From Verrucomicrobiota bacterium (GTDB lineage: Bacteria; Verrucomicrobiota; Verrucomicrobiia; Limisphaerales; UBA9464), in NCBI GenBank assembly GCA_947454295.1, contig CANGMO010000184.1:1-5632 (forward strand): a stretch of DNA of 5,632 nt, written 5' to 3'. A program made the position numbers and the translations under genes. Shown piece by piece: positions 5,598-5,632 of the stretch (the stretch's first letter is position 1; each line of letters opens with the position of its first letter). The notes below the pieces were generated by a model. It was given only the letters and a program-made list of their open reading frames with translations. It did not search any database and had not been told where the DNA came from.

Positions 5598-5632
5598 ATG
5601 ACGTTAACCGATTCCCAAAAGGAACTGGCCCG
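5598..5632 (+). CDS. Start of an unidentified gene running off the window
   Basis: ATG at 5598 opens a frame of eleven full codons, MTLTDSQKELA, to the window edge. A promoter-like TTGAAC-17-TACGTT pair sits immediately upstream, and codon choice looks ordinary. Eleven residues are too few to assign a family. The position, divergent from the Dabb gene with a 122-bp spacer, makes a genuine gene start plausible; the lack of a Shine-Dalgarno leaves the exact start uncertain. Confidence 0.5.
   Translation, partial: MTLTDSQKELA

Overview
The window is GC-rich, densely packed bacterial chromosome. It carries no RNA genes, insertion sequences, CRISPR arrays or phage genes. The mix of genes (a sugar phosphate isomerase/epimerase-type C-terminus, a membrane-anchored PQQ-like beta-propeller protein, a Dabb-domain protein, and a PilT-type ATPase next to unrecognised small membrane proteins) and the general style of the proteins suggest the Planctomycetota/Verrucomicrobiota group, most likely Verrucomicrobiota. 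This is an inference from protein character; there is no marker gene here to settle it.

Layout, left to right. (1) Bases 1-161 hold the last 52 codons of a plus-strand TIM-barrel sugar phosphate isomerase/epimerase-like gene, followed by a strong intrinsic terminator at 186-220. (2) Bases 281-1852 encode a 523-residue protein with three N-terminal membrane helices and a PQQ-type beta-propeller. (3) Convergent to it, 1872-2525 on the minus strand encode endonuclease III (nth), with all catalytic and iron-sulfur residues present. (4) A 113-bp divergent spacer (2526-2638), with an AT-rich patch and a perfect inverted repeat, separates nth from a plus-strand cluster of three genes: a PilT/PilU-family retraction ATPase (2639-3760), an unrecognised 233-residue membrane protein (3766-4467) and a 211-residue membrane-anchored protein with a degenerate SNase-like (thermonuclease OB-fold) pattern (4474-5109). 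The gaps are 5 and 6 bp, so the three are very likely one transcript with translational coupling. (5) Convergent to this cluster, 5176-5475 on the minus strand encode a 99-residue Dabb (stress-responsive alpha/beta-barrel) protein. (6) A new plus-strand gene begins at 5598 and runs off the window.

How the genes relate: nth is a housekeeping base-excision-repair gene and the propeller and Dabb genes are stand-alone. The only apparent functional unit is the pilT-like cluster. Its ATPase has every motif needed for ATP hydrolysis, but no pilus structural or assembly genes lie nearby, and its two partners are uncharacterised membrane proteins. They are the best candidates for something undescribed, possibly accessory factors for pilus retraction. 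A second theme is translation initiation: the propeller gene and nth have clear Shine-Dalgarno sequences, whereas pilT, the Dabb gene and the gene at 5598 have none. For the last two, the best promoter-like elements sit so close to the ATG that the mRNA could begin at the start codon (leaderless).
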